Shown one piece after another: positions 12,901 through 21,090 of a stretch of DNA of 64,000 nt. The DNA is taken from contig OX637339.1 of NCBI GenBank assembly GCA_951799405.1, forward strand, positions 11,532,001-11,596,000, given 5' to 3'. Source of the DNA: Agapetus fuscipes. Taxonomy: Eukaryota > Arthropoda > Insecta > Trichoptera > Glossosomatidae. The translations under genes and the position numbers were made by a program. The notes below the pieces were generated by a model. It searched no databases. It saw nothing but the letters and a program-made list of their open reading frames with translations, and was not told the DNA's origin. Within the stretch, counting starts at the first letter, position 1. Each line of letters begins with the position of its first letter.

Positions 12901-15147
12901 TGCGACCCCTTCGGAGATAACGCAGGCAAGAAGTTACACTATATGTGTAGCTTAGTTGCGTTTTTTGCGATCTACTGACTTTTTTCGCATAGATTTATTT
13001 TTAAGGTTCTGTTGTTTTTATAAAGGTACTTAGGTACATGTTATTTACTATTTGTATTTCTTGGTATGAGACTAAGCACTCATATTGTAAAAATGGTTTA
13101 ATTTGCCAATGTTTCAGGGAAAAGTTGCATGGTTGATGTTCGTTTGAGGTTTGGATTTTGATTTATAAGTACACATGCAGCGTTTGTAAGCGCGAACTTA
13201 CACGTGTCTGCTTGTGGGCATGCATTTTATATTATTTTTAAATGTTAACATATCTTTGCAAATCAGAAATGTAGGGTAGGCTCTGGTAGCTATTCATACT
13301 GGAAAGATCTTCGGCATTTAAGACTCGATCTATCGAGGATTTTTTAGCATCCGACAATAGATCCGCATTTCAAAGGCAGTGGTTTTGTTCTCTAGTTACT
13401 GTGTTAGTGTCCACCCTTGTCCCAGCTCAGGGAATCCTGTTCTCATTAGTGACTGGGAAAGTACTCACACGAGGACGCACGTAATGAAGATCTGCCATAA
13501 AAAGTCAGCCATTTTAATTGGCAAGCTGTGGGTAATGAGTTAATTAATTAAATAATGACAATCACTATGAGAATGTGACCACATCAGCCCAGTGGCAAGT
13601 TTGGATGTGGCAAGTTTTTATGAAGTACCTGTCAGGCTACTTGCATTTTATTTTGGCATGTTCATTATCATGATGTCTGATGCCTCAGAAGTGAAGAGAC
13701 TTATATCTAGGAGTGGAAAACAACAGTAGACTGCGTGAGCTTGTAGAGGGACTGGTAGATAATGACTAAGTTATGAGTGTAAAGAAGCTTATCGCTCATT
13801 ACCCAAGTTCTTTTGTATACTTCCTCGTCGCCCCATGTCTGTTGTATGATCCCTCACTGCCCCATGCCCTGTGTTGTATGACCCCTCTTTGTGTATTTAT
13901 ATAATCCCTCACTGCCCCATGCCTTGTGTTGTATGACCCTCGTTGGCTAGTGTTGCATGTTGCCTGATTGTCCCATGGGTTTGCATTGCAGTGCTCTGCC
14001 TGGGGCCCCACAGCTGGGCACGTGTGGGCTGTGGACGGCGCCTGCTATGAGCACTACGCGCGCGGCCCCTGCCCTGACGGGCGGCTATTCCTGGCGGGGG
14101 GGGGCTGCGGCTGCGCGCCCTACATGCCGCACTACCACAACCTCACCGGCGCCTGCTACCAGATAGGTAACTCTCCTCCATCTCTGACAAGATCAGCATG
14201 TTCCAAGCTACCTCCCAGCCCAGCTGCATTTTCATTTTCTACATGGTCTTCCGACAGATGGCTATTCTTATACCTGCTGCAATTTGTGGAAGTCTGCAAC
14301 TGTCCCATTGCTTCTATACACTCACCGATATATTTTTCTTTCTCCTCCGCAGGTTTCTTGCTTGCACGTTCGTTCATTGTATTTTAATCCTTGATGTTTT
14401 TATGAGCCATATTCTGCAACCTGCTCTGTTTCTTCATTACCTTATACGCCTCTGTGTGTTTGTGTATGTTTAGACACTTCTGGTCCATGCAGCCGCGGCC
14501 ACGTGTTCTCCCTGTCATCGGAATCCCCTGAGCGCGCGCAGTGTCGCTGCAAGCGCGCGCACCTGCTGTGGAGAGACGGCGCGTGCTACAGGGCCTACAC
14601 TAGAGGCCCCTGCCCCACAGGACACCTGCTAGCTCCCCCTGCGCGCTGCGTGCCCCTGCCCTGCCGCAAGAGCCGCCTCTACTTCCCCCAGCAGAAGCGC
14701 TGCTACAAGGTGGGCAGCCGCGGGCCCTGCGATTCCAACCAGCTCGTGCTCTACGACTTCGAGGCTCGACCCAGCATAGACGGCGTGGCCTACAACGGCG
14801 TCTGCAGCTGCAAGGACCCACTCAACATAGATGCCATCAACTCCAATTGCACCATCAACAAGATTAACGAGTTGGAGTGCAACAAGTCCCCAGGCATGGT
14901 GGCCATAGCGGGCATGTGCCACATGCTGTACACCAGGGGACCGTGCGGGGACGGCCAGTGGCTCATCCCCAGGAACACCACGCAGACTGACAGGAACATG
15001 AAAGACTTCGACACGACAGAGTGCGCGTGCAAGCCCGGTTACACCAAGTACTCCGAGACCTTCAGGGGCGGCAGCGACAAGGACTCCTGTTTCCCGCCCA
15101 CGGTCACGCTGGCCAAATATCTCAACAACAAATACACCAAGAGCTGA
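788..15147 (+). CDS. Secreted cysteine-rich DUF4789-type repeat protein, 5 exons, 456 aa
   Basis: Joined exons 788-973, 9350-9528, 10440-10596, 13992-14166 and 14474-15147 give one open frame of 456 residues with all junctions GT-AG (intron phases 0, 2, 0, 1). Residues 1-32 form a signal peptide with six tryptophans at 9-14 and likely cleavage near PPPWA/DP. The mature part is about eight repeats of the pattern DG.CY....[RS]GPC..G..L; the GPC motifs lie at 103, 154, 198, 235, 276, 315 and 387, with a degenerate KGYPC at 63-67. Pairs of cysteines (CSC, CGC, CRC, CSC, CAC) follow several repeats. No membrane segment follows the signal peptide. This architecture is that of the insect DUF4789 family, whose molecular role is not established; extracellular or cuticle-associated function is inference. 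Exons are strikingly GC-rich against AT-rich introns, and intron 1 is swollen to 8.4 kb by transposons. The start is the first ATG giving a signal peptide in frame with the repeats. Confidence 0.88.
1101..1375. mobile_element. hAT-type MITE in intron 1
   Basis: Inverted ends CAGGCCCAGATTAAG and ...AATCCGGGCCTG, flanked by an 8-bp duplication with one change (GAAATAAA at 1093-1100, GAAATACA at 1376-1383). Eight-base duplications are the hAT hallmark. No coding capacity. Confidence 0.75.
1430..1660 (-). pseudogene. Jockey/CR1-like LINE 3' remnant
   Basis: The minus strand shows HNIINALIDSPTLLESF, related to the decayed copies at 45490-45720 and 56270-56560 (CC/AACAGGGTGG..CTGTC block shared). 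Non-LTR reverse transcriptase tail, truncated. Confidence 0.5.
1681..1920. mobile_element. 240-bp MITE, copy 1 of 3
   Basis: Ends are TACCCTTA(G)TACGAGTTGC and its inverse GCAACTCGTACTAAGGGTA. The body contains an inverted AAAACGGCAGATTTTGGG. Same family as 36237-36475 and 41059-41303. A TA target duplication is possible but not proven. Confidence 0.8.
2133..3785. mobile_element. 1.65-kb PIF/Harbinger-like non-autonomous element
   Basis: Inverted ends AGGCTGGTTCGGACAAGGC (left) and the inverse of AGGCTAGTTCGCACGAGGC (right), bounded by TTA duplications at 2130-2132 and 3786-3788. Subterminal blocks GAGTAATTTAGTCAAGTA and GTAGCG(G)CCCCGCCCAC occur inverted at both ends. The interior has no transposase frame. 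Confidence 0.78.
4006..4281 (+). repeat. SINE-A copy, joined to a SINE-B tail
   Basis: tRNA-like head CCGTAGTCTAGTGGTTAG (box A) and GGTTTCGAATCCCGGCGGAG (box B), then a body with CCATCCAGCTTTACACC and TTGAGAATTGGCGCTTTC. It continues directly into a SINE-B 3' part. Confidence 0.85.
4282..4455 (+). repeat. SINE-B 3' segment fused behind SINE-A
   Basis: Starts within the B body (CCAGCCCCCTCGGGAGCTGG) and runs to TGTGTAGCTCAGTTGCGTTT. No B head is present, so A head plus B tail form one composite unit. Confidence 0.8.
4695..4965 (+). repeat. SINE-C copy
   Basis: Leu/Ser-tRNA-like head (GTCAAGTGACTGATCTTTCT, then GTTGGTTTGATCCC), body TGATCCTGGTTCAACAG, AT-rich TTAATTAATAAT stretch and 3' end ACCTGTTTCTGG...CTCTTCACAAATC followed by T-rich/A-run. 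Confidence 0.75.
5103..5330 (-). repeat. SINE-C variant, minus orientation
   Basis: Carries the C tail TTTTGTGAAGAGGAATG..ATTC and head words CCTCGGCCATAAC, with a different middle (CGAAAGCAGAAGCTTGTGTG) that recurs near 39225-39260. Confidence 0.6.
5440..5560 (+). pseudogene. LINE ORF2 C-terminal fragment
   Basis: Encodes NEKYSLLHLIIQGRIERRRAP, matching the fragments at 18395-18620 (NEKYRLIHLI) and 36005-36195 (YFGHIMRNEKYSLLHPII). This is the basic tail after the reverse transcriptase of a non-LTR element. Confidence 0.6.
5690..5932 (-). repeat. Family D copy 1
   Basis: Minus copy of the 230-bp family whose plus-sense landmarks are GGTTGGTATGAGGCTGACC, CACTTTGCCAATGTCACCCC, TTATGTTCATTTGAGATT and CTTTGCAACTTAGATT. 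Diverged. Confidence 0.75.
6320..6660 (+). repeat. SINE-B full-length copy
   Basis: tRNA-like head GGTCGATAGCTCAGTTGGTA (box A) and CGGGTTCGAATCCCACCGAG (box B). Then TACTCAGCCTTCACAAGAAA, AGGAGCTGGGAAACCCCCAC, AAGGCCGGCCCCCTTACCTG and 3' end TGTGTAGCTTAGTTGCGTT. Confidence 0.88.
6660..6790 (-). pseudogene. LINE fragment, minus strand
   Basis: TGTGCCTCTTCAGTGAA..TTGGC and TTTGCACCTTCGAT..TGC blocks are shared with the LINE at 35575-36195. Follows SINE-B directly. Confidence 0.45.
7022..7275 (-). repeat. SINE-C copy inside the hAT element
   Basis: Minus orientation: tail TTTGTGAAGAGGAATGCAAT, body with TTAATTAATAAT, ACCAGGGTCAAAGTTATGG, head GATCAGCCCACTTGGCCCC. Confidence 0.8.
7489..8063 (+). 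pseudogene. 5'-truncated RTE-type LINE 3' end with (ACAAG)n tail
   Basis: An open frame to 8021 encodes the C-terminal part of a non-LTR polyprotein: LLPTLMYGSESWTLNEREV, VMRWFGHIERMNEDRLTK, GRGRPRKQWIDQINEIANEW, KVKWRHL-like end. The catalytic reverse transcriptase domain is absent. ACAAG repeats at 8039-8060 are the tail type used by RTE elements. The frame is uninterrupted, so insertion is fairly recent. Confidence 0.85.
8383..8526. mobile_element. Family F MITE copy 1
   Basis: Inverted ends TTAGGCCCATTTC and ...GAGATGGGCCTA. The core with CATTCTGCCC, CCAGTGCCAGGTCGGAAG and TTTTCCGATAATCC is shared with 15830, 31555, 34112 and 60255. Confidence 0.65.
8530..9345. other. 3' part of intron 1, no gene recognised
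   Basis: A GC-richer block at about 8890-9290 resembles untranslated sequence of some retroelement but has no diagnostic motif. Ends in the polypyrimidine tract of exon 2's acceptor. Confidence 0.4.
9350..9528 (+). CDS. DUF4789 gene exon 2 (end of repeat 1, repeat 2)
   Basis: The acceptor is preceded by a pyrimidine-rich tract ending ttgcttgcag; the donor is GA/gtgagc, leaving two bases for the split Glu codon (residue 122). It encodes KGYPCPPSMELSPG, a CSC pair, then ACHEMFTRGPCPTGQ, a clear repeat unit. Confidence 0.87.
9529..10439 (+). other. Intron 2 of the DUF4789 gene
   Basis: 911 bases, gtgagc...ctgcag. The GC-rich central part (9660-10090) includes an AAGAAGAAGAGG stretch and resembles retroelement leader sequence; no transposon boundary identified. 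Confidence 0.6.
10440..10596 (+). CDS. DUF4789 gene exon 3 (repeat 3)
   Basis: The acceptor follows cctctgcag; the first base completes Glu122. It encodes LLWPADGRCYRRLSRGPCTLG and ends QTPNCT at a CACG/gtgaga donor in phase 0. Reading through this donor meets a stop at 10663-10665, so use of the first donor is needed for the full protein. The exon's 3' end is the source of the adjoining 65-bp tandem array. Confidence 0.87.
10597..11010 (+). repeat. 65-bp tandem array carrying copies of the exon 3 splice donor
   Basis: Six head-to-tail 65-bp units begin at 10597, 10662, 10727, 10792, 10857 and 10922, each opening with gtgagaacag and closing with an exon-3-like CTAACTGCACG. About 44 bases of each unit match the end of exon 3 and 21 match the start of intron 3. 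The last unit is longer and matches more of exon 3 (the CAGGCGCCTCAG...GGGGACCCTGC part), so the array grew by repeated duplication across an exon-intron boundary. Confidence 0.9.
11060..12140 (+). other. Intron 3 middle part, little recognisable
   Basis: Mostly single-copy-looking. A GCTGCAGGTTGCCGATCCCTG word at about 11249-11269 resembles one end of the hAT MITE at 55566-55980, so a decayed relative may lie here. Confidence 0.35.
11700..11800 (+). repeat. Low-complexity CCCC-ATCGCTCCAT minisatellite
   Basis: Imperfect repeats of CCCCCCATCGCTCCATTG and CACAATCACACCC within intron 3. Confidence 0.6.
12268..12415 (+). pseudogene. RTE LINE C-terminal fragment
   Basis: Encodes GRLRKLWMDQIPEIENEWD, then NKKRAFMKKVI, matching the RTE tail at 7489-8063 and 42448-42795. 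Confidence 0.75.
12460..12696 (+). repeat. SINE-A 5' part, joined to SINE-B
   Basis: Head GGCCGGTCCGTAGCTCAGTG and box B GGTTCGATTCCCGGCGGAG, body to GAGAATTGGCGCTTTG, then breaks off within GATCAAGCTCG into a SINE-B head. Confidence 0.8.
12697..12965 (+). repeat. SINE-B copy behind SINE-A
   Basis: Head GGTCGATAGCTCAATTGGTA, box B ATGGTTCGATCTC, then a short internal deletion and the usual body to TATGTGTAGCTTAGTTGCG. Confidence 0.8.
13064..13268 (+). repeat. Family D copy 2
   Basis: GGTATGAGACTAAGCACTC, TTTCAGGGAAAAGTTGC, TGTCTGCTTGTGGGCATGC and TATCTTTGCAAATC landmarks. Confidence 0.7.
13288..13350 (-). pseudogene. Short LINE scrap
   Basis: TGGAAAGATCTTCGGCATTT and GACTCGAT...TTTTTTAGCA match the LINE copy at 36120-36190. 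Confidence 0.35.
13350..13800 (+). other. Intron 3 distal part, nothing recognised
   Basis: No repeat family or coding signal recognised. Confidence 0.35.
13835..13965 (+). repeat. Minisatellite just upstream of exon 4
   Basis: Imperfect tandem units containing ATCCCTCACTGCCCCATGCC and GTGTTGTATGACCC, within 30 bases of the exon 4 acceptor. Confidence 0.65.
13992..14166 (+). CDS. DUF4789 gene exon 4 (repeat 4 and first half of repeat 5)
   Basis: The acceptor is tttgcattgcag. It encodes VWAVDGACYEHYARGPCPDG, a GCGC pair, then NLTGACYQI, where intron 4 (phase 1) separates the CY half from the SGPC half of repeat 5, the same relative place as intron 1 in repeat 1. Confidence 0.87.
14474..15147 (+). 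CDS. DUF4789 gene terminal exon 5 (repeats 5-8, stop)
   Basis: The acceptor is tgtatgtttag; two bases complete Asp233. It encodes TSGPCSRGH, LLWRDGACYRAYTRGPCPTG, YFPQQKRCYKVGSRGPC, then a longer spacer with N-glycosylation sequons (NCT, NTT), CHMLYTRGPCGDG and a closing CACKPGYTKY, ending TKS-stop. The last repeat spacing is longer (72 residues) than the 37-51 elsewhere. Confidence 0.9.
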
Positions 15148-15382
15148 GCGCCCAAAGTTGTGCAACCAGGATTATGATTTGTGTTTTGTGTGCTCAGCCT
15201 TGCTGACTGATTTCCGATGAGCTGTTGTTGCAGGCTGTTGCGAAACAATGCGCCATTTGCAATGTTGTTCGCAGTCTGAGTCTTGAATCACTTAATACTT
15301 GAGTTTGCTCTGAGCTTCATTGAGAACACTGTGTGTGAAATTTAGAATGGAACTCGAAACAATATAAGACTGACCTTTGAAA

Positions 15383-15388
15383 AATAAA
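15383..15388 (+). terminator. Poly(A) signal of the DUF4789 gene
   Basis: AATAAA lies 236 bases after the stop codon in AT-rich DNA, the first canonical signal in the 3' flank. Confidence 0.6.
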
Positions 15389-15399
15389 CCGTCAAATCT

Positions 15400-15825
15400 A
15401 TCGATTGCATTTTAATTTCTTGCTCTAACAAATAAGCAGGTGGAGTTGAAGACGGAGCCTTTGGTAAACTTGGAGCTCTCATCGTGTGAAGTAGTGTCGA
15501 CTCAAATCTGCCGGCCTCATAATGAATACAGTGACTCATTATCCTTCAAATGCCTGAACAATGGCATCGAACTAAGGTGTTCATAATATTTTTAGGGTTT
15601 CACGGTTGGCTTCAGATGCTCGAAATTGATCTTCGGCTTCTTGATCGTGGTCGATCGTTTTTTTCTTCTTTTTCCTTTTACTTTTTTGCTTACGTTTTAT
15701 TGCTACGCTGTGAGTTACTTCTTCGAAGCTCTGCTACTCTCTGATTGAATTCGAGTGCCAAAAGAATAAGAATTCCCGCCTAGCATCGTCTGTAAATATA
15801 CCTCGAGTGCCTGCAACATCGAGTG
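15400..15825. other. Downstream of the DUF4789 gene, nothing recognised
   Basis: AT-rich 3' flank with a T-rich stretch at 15658-15700. Confidence 0.35.
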
Positions 15826-15829
15826 TAAA

Positions 15830-15995
15830 GGCCTTTTCAGACACGACCCATTTTGCCCGGATTTTCTTGGATTACCGGACAAACTGTGAAAGCTTTCGTC
15901 CATCTTGATACACTGCTGAGTTTCAACACGGCGCCGGATTGGTAAAAAAAACTTAGAAAAACCGGGCAGAATGGTGGCAGAATGCGTCAAGTGTG
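15830..15995. mobile_element. Family F MITE copy 2
   Basis: CCTTTTCAGACACGACCC, TTTTGCCCGG, GGATTACCGGACAAACTGTG and the terminal CAGAATG..TGCGTCAAGTGTGCAATG. Confidence 0.75.
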
Positions 15996-16254
15996 CAATG
16001 TCTGTAATTTTCTGAGTGTCTCTGCAGCCACAGAGGTCAGAGGTCGCTCACTTATACAACGAGCTGAGCGCGGTGTTAAATGGAGACCATAAAATATTTA
16101 CATATCTGATAAACATAAAGTAACGTAATCACTAAAGAGAAAAGTCTCTGATATCTCGTGCGGACTTGATTAGAATAAGCCGAGATATTACATCAAACAC
16201 AGCTGGCTCACATATTTATAATATGGTGGAGTCGAAACTATTTTGACGCAAGTA

Positions 16255-16372
16255 GAATTAATGGGATATCCAGAGTCATTATAAAAGGAGAGCTTGTATG
16301 AAAAAGGTTATGACTCTGGATGAAAGGAAAGAAGTATGTAAGGACCGAAAAAAATGACGGCTGATATGTAAT
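16255..16372 (+). pseudogene. RTE LINE 3' fragment
   Basis: GGATATCCAGAGTCATTAT, AGAGCTTGTATGAAAAAGG and GAAGTATGTAAGGACCG match the C-terminal block of 42448-42795. Confidence 0.65.
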
Positions 16373-16650
16373 GTTGGCATGGTTGGTTACTTTGATTGTT
16401 TATTGATGTTTTGTATATTTTGGTTTTATTGTGTTTGCTAAGTGTACCTACGTTTGTTTTATATAGCTGTATGTATTTTTATTTATTTTATTTTTAAGGA
16501 GAAAAAACAGATACAGACACAAAAACAAGATATGTAAAAACAATAAAATAGCTGACGACAAATAAAAACATAAAATAAATCGATGAGGTAAAAAGTAAAT
16601 CAAATTAACATGTAATTTGTGTAATGTAATTAATTATTTGTATTTTTGAC

Positions 16651-16838
16651 TTATAGGTTGGTATGAGGCTGACCACCAATACTGTAAAAAATGGTTCACT
16701 TTGCCAATGTCACCCCTGTTTCAGGGAAAGTCGGCAAGAGTTGCAGAGCTTATGTTCATTTGAGATTGTTTTTTTTTATGTTGTAAGTAGGTACACACGT
16801 GGCATGTGTAAGCACGAACTTATACGTGACTGCTATTT
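16651..16838 (+). repeat. Family D copy 3
   Basis: Full 5' half (GGTTGGTATGAGGCTGACC...) broken at GTGACTGC by a T-rich stretch and a CACCCTCACAGCT..CAACATGCTGGGAGGAACT block that recurs at 56040-56090. Confidence 0.8.
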
Positions 16839-17149
16839 TTTTTTGTTTTTTTTTTGTGCACAGCAGGTCACCCTAATTAGGTACAGTGCACCCTCACAGC
16901 TATCAACATGCTGGGAGGAACTGGGAAAAAAATGTATCTTTGTAACTAATATTATAGATTATATACGCTGTATCCGTTTCAACCTCAAACACGAGAACAA
17001 TGATACTTTGAGTGATCACACTGTTAGCATGCAAAAAGTACAGATGTTATTATTTTTTTCTGCATTCCTGGCATCACTAAAATGTCATTTTAGCGCGGAA
17101 ATCGTGCGCACGCCTTGCAATTGTTATGGTCGGTGAATTTGTCAATTTC

Positions 17150-17690
17150 GAAAGAAAAATGACATTATTATAAAACAGCGGCATGTGTAAATATTTGGTG
17201 TCGAAACACAAGATGGCATAAAGCAAGAAAGCTTAGGATTTCACATGATTATTAAGTATTATGTGGCGTTTGACAGGAAGGTTGACAGGTTAGTGCCATA
17301 GTATGTTTACAATGCCATAAGCTAGTTTCGTCTCCACCAATATAATAACTCAATCGGCTCACCTATACGTTGTGGGTTCAACATCGCTTTCGATTAACAA
17401 TTAATTTATTTATGTCTTTACTTGATGCTTGCCTGATTAATCACTGAACATATTATTACATAATGCCGAAGTAGGTAGGATAACCAACAGGCAACAGCTA
17501 TCATTACCAAGAGGTTAATTTGGTCCACTGTGGTCTAAATTGTAGTCCAAAAGTAAGGTGGATTATGATTCTCTTAACAAAATTTAACAGAAGGATTCCT
17601 TCGGCGATGGATAGAAAATTTCGATAAAAACTGTCAGCAGAGTATTATAGTATCTCAGCAAAGTAAATAAATAAATAAAACATAAGGGTG
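17150..17690. other. No feature recognised
   Basis: AT-rich sequence without a matched repeat family. Confidence 0.3.
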
Positions 17691-17802
17691 ATTTATTTGG
17701 TGAGCGCTGTTTTTTGTGTGAATCACACCTCAAGAGCTGTCTGCGAGCTGAATCGTCGTTATAACTTTTAGTTACCGGTCCAATGATTTTTTTAACCCAG
17801 TT

Positions 17803-18108
17803 GGCCGGTCCGTAGTCGAGTGTTTAATACTTCTGACTCGTACCTAAATGGAAGGCTGCAGGTTCGAATCCCGGCGGAGCACACAAAAATATACCATCTT
17901 TATTTTCAAATGTGCTCTTTGCTGGGTAAAAAATTCACATACCTTTACCAAAGACCGGTCACTACCTATAAAGGTCCATCCAGCCTTAGAGCAACTGGGT
18001 CTTGCTTGAGAATTGGCGCTTTCTACAACGACGACCAAGCTCGCAGAGGGCTTTTGAAGTGTGATACACACAAAACAGCGCTCACCAAATAAATAATCCT
18101 AATATTAT
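17803..18108 (+). repeat. SINE-A full-length copy
   Basis: GGCCGGTCCGTAGTCGAGTG head, GGTTCGAATCCCGGCGGAGC, body to CTCACCAAATAAATAATCCT and an AATATTA end. Confidence 0.88.
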
Positions 18109-18117
18109 TGAAAAGTG

Positions 18118-18229
18118 TGGTGAAGAGCAAATTTCAAAATATAAACACATTTTGTTCTCCGCCGGGAATTGAACTCACGAACTTCCGATAGTGAGTCCGT
18201 AGCGTTAACCACTAGACTACGGACCGGTC
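18118..18229 (-). repeat. SINE-A head fragment, opposite orientation
   Basis: GAAGAGCAAATTTCAAAATA, CTCCGCCGGGAATTGAACTC, AACCACTAGACTACGGACCG. Lies tail-to-tail with the preceding copy. Confidence 0.85.
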
Positions 18230-18394
18230 AAGTAAGTAGGTATGCAATCATACATAGGTACCAATAACATATTCAGATAAATAAATACCTTCTTATACTT
18301 TCAGTGCCACTTCTAACGAAGATCAGCGATCCTAATGCCTATTTTTCCTTCAGATGATGCGACTCGAAATAGGGACTTGATGCTTACCTATGCC

Positions 18395-18620
18395 AAACCA
18401 CTGTCACTGATTTTTCAGCCATGATGGCCTTTGGCGTCCTCGAGTTCTTTTCCCCTCAATATTTCCTATAAGATGAATCAGGCGGTATTTTTCATTCCTC
18501 AGAACGTGACTGAAGTAGGTACCTACATATTTTTTTTTGTCTTTACGTAAAATGTCTTGGTAAAAATCTAAATAGATTGTTTTAATTCTGCCGCTAGGTG
18601 TGCTAGCAAAATCCAAGCCG
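18395..18620 (-). pseudogene. LINE C-terminal fragment
   Basis: The minus frame reads SHVLRNEKYRLIHLIGNIE, then RTRGRQRPSWLKN, the basic tail of a non-LTR element; relatives at 5440 and 36005. Confidence 0.65.
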
Positions 18621-18989
18621 TGTAGTAGAGCTGTCAGAGTAAATAAATTATTTTGAAATAAACAACAAATCCAGTGAACTTTTTAATTCATTGATCTTTT
18701 TTGTCTTAAATTATAAAATAAACCTAAAAAAGTAATCATATTGTTTTGATAATTTATCATTCAGAGAAACTACCTACTAGTACCTAACTAGATCGATGCA
18801 TTCAAAGCATATTTTGAAAAATATTTTTCGTGCGCCATCACAGATGTCAGTAACAGCGCTGTCAAAATATATTTTTTAATTTTTTATGTTTTTTTATTGA
18901 AATTCACACGAAAAAAATGTACGTAAAAATTAAAATGAGGAAAATTCGTGGAGCGGTTGCTCTGTAATAAGATCACCCTACTTTTATTG

Positions 18990-19325
18990 GTCTGATCGGT
19001 AGCTCAGTTGGTAGAGTGCTTGCATTCCATGCCGAGAGCTCGGGTTCGAATCCCACTGAGGGTGTCAGAAATGATTTCCCGATTCGGCGTTTATTTCGAA
19101 ACCCAAAATAAAATACCGGCAAGGTTTACTCAGCCTTCTTAAGAAATGAGTACCCCTCGGGAGCTGGGAAACCCCCACTTAGCTGAAGTGGTTGGCGTAA
19201 GGTCGGTCACCTTCCTGTAAAAATAAATAGGTTCCACTTGCGACATACGAAATCCTTCAGGGATAACGCGGCAAAAAATTGCACTAGATATAATTATGTG
19301 TTGCTTGGTTGCGGTTTCTTTGCGA
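18990..19325 (+). repeat. SINE-B full-length copy
   Basis: GATCGGTAGCTCAGTTGGTA, GCTCGGGTTCGAATCCCACT, CCCCTCGGGAGCTGGGAAAC to the B tail. Confidence 0.87.
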
Positions 19326-19399
19326 TCGAACCTAAATTACTTATGTATAGGTAGTGCATGGAAGTAGGTATATTCAATGGAAGGGCTATGAATGTGATT

Positions 19400-21090
19400 T
19401 AGTACCAATCGACATGATGCAACGTCTTTGACACTATACATTGTTAATAATGCTGTCTCGCTCACGACATATGAAATGTTTTTGTTATTTTCAATGTGAG
19501 TGTGGGAACATCGGTTTATTGGAAGAAATATTTACAGAGTTTTGGATTTATAATATTTCGGTTCGTGATTTAAAATTTTGGCGCCACAGTCTGTTCCCGT
19601 AGACTGTAGGCGGGCGTGTTCTTTCTTGCGAGTGCTCGTTGCGCCTGCTGAGGGATCCTCCAGGGATCCTTGTGGCCTGGTGCAGTAGCAGGATCAGCTG
19701 AGGCGAGGTGGATGATGTTGGAGAAGGGCTGGCCAGAACACCGATGACTTTTGAGTAGGGTGTGGTCCTAAAAGGGACCTTCCGGTGTTGGGAAGATTAT
19801 CCAGCAAAGGAGACGGTTGTCTCGGGGCGTCTGCTGGTGTTGCGAAGGTCTTCCAGGCAGTGCAGTCTTGTTTCCAGAGACTGTCGCGGCGGTCGATCTC
19901 CGGTTTCCAAGTAGTTCCCGTGGTCTCACCGTGGTCCGTGGTTCCAGCACCCTTGGAGTGACTACATCACGAAACGGCGCTATAAAGAAATCATCAACTC
20001 ATCATCTCACGGAGGATGTCCGAGAGTGCGGAAGAGTTTGGAGGAGTGTAGGGAATGCAATCTCGCGAGATTTTAGACCTAGCCGAGATCTCGCGAGACC
20101 GTAAAGCCAGTCTCGCGAGATTACGAGATTTCCGAGATCTCGCCCAATTGGGTAGTTTTACTAAAAACATTCGCTAATACTATTAATTCCGTTTATTGAT
20201 TTTCAATATATAAGATATATATAACAAAAGAAAAATAACAAAGATCAGCCTTCTGCAGTGTTAAGAACAAAAAACTCAAAATAAAACATAAATAATACTT
20301 CGAAATATAACAAAAATCATCCTTCTGCAGTATTATGAACAAAAAACTTAAAATAAAACTTCGAAATAAAACACTAGTCCTGAAGTGCGCCCGGCTTTTG
20401 TTGTAATTCCATACGCAGGGCGCGCGGACTGGGCCAATGGGAGCGCTGTATGTTTCTGGTCCTTTAACACAGTGCAGTAGCTAGCTGGGTAAAAACACAT
20501 TAGCGCACCGCTTCGGGGTAATGACCTCTGGCTCCACATGAGCAACGTGTCCCTACTCCCTCTTCAATCTATTTACACATCACCATGGAATCACCATGGC
20601 AACGGACTTTGTTACTAGTGTTGTTGAAAGTATTAAAATATCTGATAAATTCCGAATTCAAAAATGTTCCTACCTCATTGTGTACGGGATGATTTTCACA
20701 AGTATCTATTACCGCGAGCATAGAACTTACATACTGGAAGAAGCAAGTACCTATATATTTGAACATCACAAGTTCTAGAAATGGCTATCACTTTAGCGAA
20801 CAAAATATTTTGATTAACGAAAAATACATTTTATCAACGTAATCATATAGAATAGTGATTAAAGTGAAATATTTTTCCATGTTCTTTAACACATTTCGTC
20901 TCTTTTGTAGGCAAGTTTAGAAAATACCCAGTTTGGCATTTATATGGATTTTTTTTCCAATTAGGTAACACACCTGTTGACAGTTGGAAGGTTACAGAAA
21001 GACTGAATTAGGATTTTTGTATGATGAGTGGGGTAGCATATTTCTAATTCTCAAAAGATTGATTTCTCAGCCCATCCAGTTCTATATATC
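19400..21090 (+). repeat. Family G repeat, interrupted copy
   Basis: Two pieces, about 19400-19500 and 20539-21090, match the continuous sequence at 59440-60097. Landmarks: GTGATTTAGTACCAATC, CTGTCTCGCTCACGACATATG, ATCACCATGGAATCACCATGG, CCCATCCAGTTCTATATATCC. Nature unknown. Confidence 0.75.
19501..20538 (+). mobile_element. Probable solo LTR, 1038 bp
   Basis: Starts TGTGGGAACATCGG and ends TGGCTCCACA (TG...CA with inverted TGTGG/CCACA), flanked by TGAG on both sides (19497-19500, 20539-20542). A related sequence at 59425-60100 runs straight through the junction, acting as an empty site. TATAAAG near 19980 and AATAAA at several points fit an LTR. Part of it (19951-20010) recurs inverted near 49005-49065. 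No coding frame or second LTR. Confidence 0.65.

Noticed and set aside
14629..15165. 178-codon minus-strand open frame opposite exon 5
   Set aside because: Shadow of the GC-rich plus-strand coding exon; no start context, family match or splice logic.
19817..20104. 95-codon plus frame in the 19.5-20.5 kb region
   Set aside because: Lies wholly inside the probable solo LTR and shows no gag or enzyme motif.
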